A stretch of DNA of 7,382 nt from Armatimonadota bacterium (lineage in GTDB: Bacteria > Sysuimicrobiota > Sysuimicrobiia > Sysuimicrobiales > JACQTN01), in contig JACQTN010000314.1 of assembly GCA_016210785.1 (NCBI GenBank), forward strand, positions 1-7,382, given 5' to 3'. Both the position numbers and the translations under genes were made by a program. Under the pieces are notes generated by a model, which was not told where the DNA came from, ran no database searches, and saw only the letters and a list, made by a program, of their open reading frames with translations. Positions 5,514-7,382 of the stretch are shown here, in pieces; the first letter of the stretch is position 1; every line of letters begins with the position of its first letter.

Positions 5514-6092
5514 GTGTACGGCGTTGAGAAACGCTTCAGGAGGTTTCTGCGGATCGCGGGCATGGCGCTGGTCATGTGGTCGCTGGCCGGCGTGGCCTGG
5601 GCGTCGCCGTCCCCGGCCAGCGTCACCATCACCATGAGCGAGCACAAGTTTGAGCCTCAGCGCGTCACGGTCCGGGCAGGCTCGACGGTGACCATCCGGC
5701 TGGTGAACAAGGGGATCCTGGACCACGAGTTCATGGTGGGCCGGACCGTGACGAAGGGCGGGCCCGGCGGGAACCTGCCGGACGGCTACATGCACGATTT
5801 CTTTGATGGCCTGACCGTGAGTGCGGTGTCGGCCAGCGGGGTCGCCAGGTTCGAGGCCGGGGAGGCGAAGGTCACCGGCGAGGCGGCAAAGACGCTGATG
5901 GCCGCGCCGAAGGAGATGGAGATGGAGCATGGGCACCACGGGTTCATGATCACGCTCAAGCCCAAGGGCCAGGCGGTGATCCGTCTCGTGGTCCCGGCGA
6001 GCCGCGCCGGTAGCTGGGAGATCGGCTGCTTCGAGCAGAACGGGTCGCACTATCTGGCGGGCATGAAGGGCACGTTTACAGTCACCCGGTAA
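5514..6092 (+). CDS. Secreted cupredoxin (plastocyanin/azurin-like copper protein)
   Basis: Predicted exported type-1 blue copper protein for electron transfer or copper handling. Numbered from the in-frame GTG at 5508, it has 194 residues; the GTG at 5514 (residue 3) is preferred because GGGAGG then sits at 9 bases instead of 3. A signal peptide covers about residues 1-32 (basic RRFLR, hydrophobic core, AWA before SPSP). The cupredoxin fold begins with SVTITMSEHKFEPQRVTVRAG. Copper ligands are predicted as H73 (in DHEFMVG), C174, H181 and M186 (in GCFEQNGSHYLAGMKG). The Cys-to-His spacing is six residues, longer than the four of azurin, and about 100 residues separate H73 from C174, including a Met/His-rich loop MEMEHGHHGFM at about 137-147. 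It is followed after 44 bases by a broken YHS gene, probably once part of one copper-related operon. Whether it acts in respiration or copper resistance cannot be told. Confidence 0.9.
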   Translation: MYGVEKRFRRFLRIAGMALVMWSLAGVAWASPSPASVTITMSEHKFEPQRVTVRAGSTVTIRLVNKGILDHEFMVGRTVTKGGPGGNLPDGYMHDFFDGLTVSAVSASGVARFEAGEAKVTGEAAKTLMAAPKEMEMEHGHHGFMITLKPKGQAVIRLVVPASRAGSWEIGCFEQNGSHYLAGMKGTFTVTR

Positions 6093-6135
6093 ACCGCCCT
6101 GCTGTTGGAGCGCAACACGAACAGGAGGGGCCGAT

Positions 6136-6228
6136 ATGGTCAGGGATCCGGTGTGCGGCATGGACGTAGACGAGGCCGAGGCGGCCGGAAAGTCCGAGTA
6201 CACGAGTACAAGGGAAAGACCTGATTGA
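6136..6228 (+). pseudogene. Truncated YHS-domain gene (copper/heavy-metal associated)
   Basis: The ATG is preceded by a strong AGGAGGGG at ideal distance. The first 22 residues read VRDPVCGMDVDEAEAAGKSE plus flanking M and Y, the classic YHS opening DPVCGM(x)VD...KSEY that should continue as KGKTYYFC with a second metal-binding Cys. Instead an 8-base near-duplication (GAGTACAC at 6196-6203, GAGTACAA at 6204-6211) shifts the frame, giving TSTRERPD and a stop. If the extra 8 bases are ignored the frame reads KGKT and then meets TGA, so the gene is damaged at least twice and the second half of the domain is lost. YHS domains occur as small stand-alone proteins or at the N-terminus of copper-transporting P-type ATPases, and often neighbour cupredoxins; which of these it was is unknown. 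Possibly still translated as a 30-residue peptide. Confidence 0.8.
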
Positions 6229-6253
6229 TATTCCGCATTGCCTGTGCCCGGAC

Positions 6254-6975
6254 GTGAACGTTCTCATCTGTGGGGCTGGAATCGCAGGTCTGGCGTTCGC
6301 GTGGTGCCTTGAACGTCGCGGCCATCAGCCTCTGCTCGTGGAGCGGGCGGCGCATTTCCGCGACGAAGGCTACATGATGGATTTTTTCGGGTCGGGCTAC
6401 GATGCCGCAGAAAGGCTCGGGCTGCTGCCAGACCTCGAGGCCATTCACTATCCGATCGGTCGTCTGACTTTCGTCGATGCGCGTGGGCACGAACGCTTCT
6501 CGCTGCCATATGCGCCGCTACGCCGGCGACTGTTTTCGAATCGACACTTCAACTTCATGCGTGGCGACCTCGAACGAGTCCTCTATGACCGGTTCGAGGG
6601 ACGGCGCGCAATCCGATTCGGGACTACGGTGGCCAGATTTGAGCAAGATCAGACGTCGGTGCAGGTCACCCTCAGCGACGGAACCGTCGAGAGGGTGGAT
6701 CTGCTGGTCGGGGCCGACGGCGTTCATTCGCACGTCCGAGCGCTCGCGTTCGGCGGCGAGACGCGATTCGCGCGGCTCCTCGGGTACGAACAACGGTTGA
6801 AGCCCGTCATCCGCCAGCAGCAGCAAGCCGGGCGTCGCATCGCGAAGTGGTTCGTCCCGACGACCGACTTCACCTTTTTCTACGCGACCTCGGCGCGCGC
6901 GCCTCGACGTGGCCGATGGTCGCGGCGGTGATACGCCGCCGCATGGCGGCGCAAAGCATTTTTCGTGTGCGTTGA
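6254..6975 (+). pseudogene. FAD-dependent monooxygenase, internally deleted and frameshifted
   Basis: Resembles class A flavoprotein monooxygenases (PHBH/TetX-like hydroxylases, usually about 380-410 residues), which hydroxylate aromatic or polyketide-type substrates using FAD and NAD(P)H. The N-terminal half looks intact: dinucleotide-binding GAGIAGL (residues 7-13), VERAAHFRDEGYMMDFFGSG, RGDLERVL (103-110) and GADGVHSHVR (153-162). After LLGYE (about 175-179, base 6790) the sequence jumps to QRLKPVIRQQQQAGRRIAKW, which belongs near the C-terminus, so the segment carrying the second FAD motif (usually GDAAH-like) and most of the substrate domain is missing. At 6883 a one-base deletion changes frame: the family-like RDLGARASTWPMVAAVIRRR continues in the next frame up to TGA at 6973-6975, whereas the original frame ends at 6931. 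The GTG at 6254 lacks a clear Shine-Dalgarno and lies 25 bases after the broken YHS gene. A functional enzyme is very unlikely. Confidence 0.85.
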
Positions 6976-7006
6976 GCGGGCTGGTGCCCGGCGGGCCGCG
7001 CCATCG

Positions 7007-7126
7007 TCAGTCTGAGTGGCGGGCGACAATGAAAGTGCCTTCCCATTTGAGATCCGGGACCGCGAGCACCATGTCCAGGCCCAGTACGAACCGGGCCACC
7101 CCATCGCGCCTCGCCTCATGGGGGTG
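7007..7126 (-). pseudogene. Possible C-terminal fragment of an unidentified protein
   Basis: A minus-strand frame open from 7126 and ending with TGA at 7007-7009 reads with coding-like codon choice: VARFVLGLDMVLAVPDLKWE, then GTFIVARHSD and the stop. It is bounded upstream by an in-frame TGA at 7127-7129, so at most 39 residues are open; a GTG near the start of the quoted stretch could begin a 30-residue peptide, without a Shine-Dalgarno. Composition suggests the tail of a decayed gene. I cannot name a family, and it may be chance. Confidence 0.25.
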
Positions 7127-7225
7127 TCAACGCTGGTCGCCGCCAGCCCGTGCGGACGCCGGCCGGGGACGATCTTCCGGGGGCGCGTGGTAGAGTCAAC
7201 GCGGGTGCGTGAGGTGGGCCGGGGG

Positions 7226-7382
7226 CTAAGGCAGGGGGACCCGCCAGGTCCCCGCGGGCTGGGTGCAGTTCACGGAGAACAGGAGGATGGGGACACCCGT
7301 CCAGGTGTATTTGATACCGCCCTGGTCGGCGAACCCGTCGAGCGCCAGTTGGACCGTGCTTCCAGCCGGCAGCGCGTCGAAC
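7226..7382 (-). CDS. C-terminal end of an unrecognised protein (partial at window edge)
   Basis: The minus-strand frame entering from the right edge is open for 51 residues and ends with TAG at 7226-7228. It has high G/C at third positions and plausible protein character: FDALPAGSTVQLALDGFAD, a Gly/Tyr/Trp stretch, VPILLFSVNCTQPAG, and the end TWRVPLP. Alternating hydrophobic residues suggest beta strands, as in an exported or lipoprotein-type domain, but no family is recognised and the N-terminus is outside the window. Confidence 0.5.
   Translation of the reverse strand, partial: FDALPAGSTVQLALDGFADQGGIKYTWTGVPILLFSVNCTQPAGTWRVPLP

Noticed and set aside
5000..5647. Minus-strand 215-residue frame across the sigma end and cupredoxin start
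   Set aside because: It overlaps two well-supported genes on the other strand, and its translation is Arg/Pro/Ser-rich with no recognisable features, typical of an antisense shadow.
5490..6203. Minus-strand 237-residue frame opposite the cupredoxin
   Set aside because: Almost entirely antisense to a gene with clear copper ligands and signal peptide; the His/Arg/Pro-rich translation is a mirror artefact.

Overview
This is a GC-rich bacterial chromosome fragment with strong G/C third-position bias in the convincing genes and frequent GTG starts. No ribosomal RNA, tRNA, transposase or CRISPR array is visible. The primary-type sigma factor, the STAND/LuxR-type ATPase remnant and the 23-residue-repeat membrane protein would suit an environmental lineage such as Chloroflexota, Armatimonadota or a neighbouring candidate phylum. 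That placement is a guess from general gene style, not a demonstrated assignment.

Layout from left to right: the C-terminus of a small membrane protein (+) with a terminator-like hairpin behind it; a UbiE-type SAM-dependent methyltransferase (-); a 366-base non-coding gap; a membrane-anchored protein made of six exact 23-residue repeats (-); a dyad-rich intergenic segment; a decayed STAND/LuxR-type ATPase (+, both ends missing, frameshifted); an unrecognised secreted protein (-); a 487-base gap; a short group-2 sigma-70 factor (+); a structured 405-base gap; a secreted cupredoxin (+); a broken YHS-domain gene (+); an internally deleted and frameshifted FAD monooxygenase (+); a poorly resolved stretch; and the C-terminal end of an unrecognised protein (-).

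The intact genes do not form one obvious pathway. The most coherent local theme is copper: a type-1-copper cupredoxin is followed after 44 bases by a YHS-domain remnant, a pairing typical of copper-handling loci, but the second gene is destroyed. Three genes (STAND ATPase, YHS, FAD monooxygenase) are visibly decayed, each in a different way, so parts of the window look like an eroding accessory region around a functional sigma factor.

The two points most worth following up are three near-identical 14-bp dyads in the gaps on both sides of the sigma gene, and substitutions in that sigma factor at positions that normally contact the -10 and -35 promoter elements. A self-contained new system cannot be demonstrated from this sequence alone; a small sigma/operator regulon that includes the cupredoxin is the most testable hypothesis.
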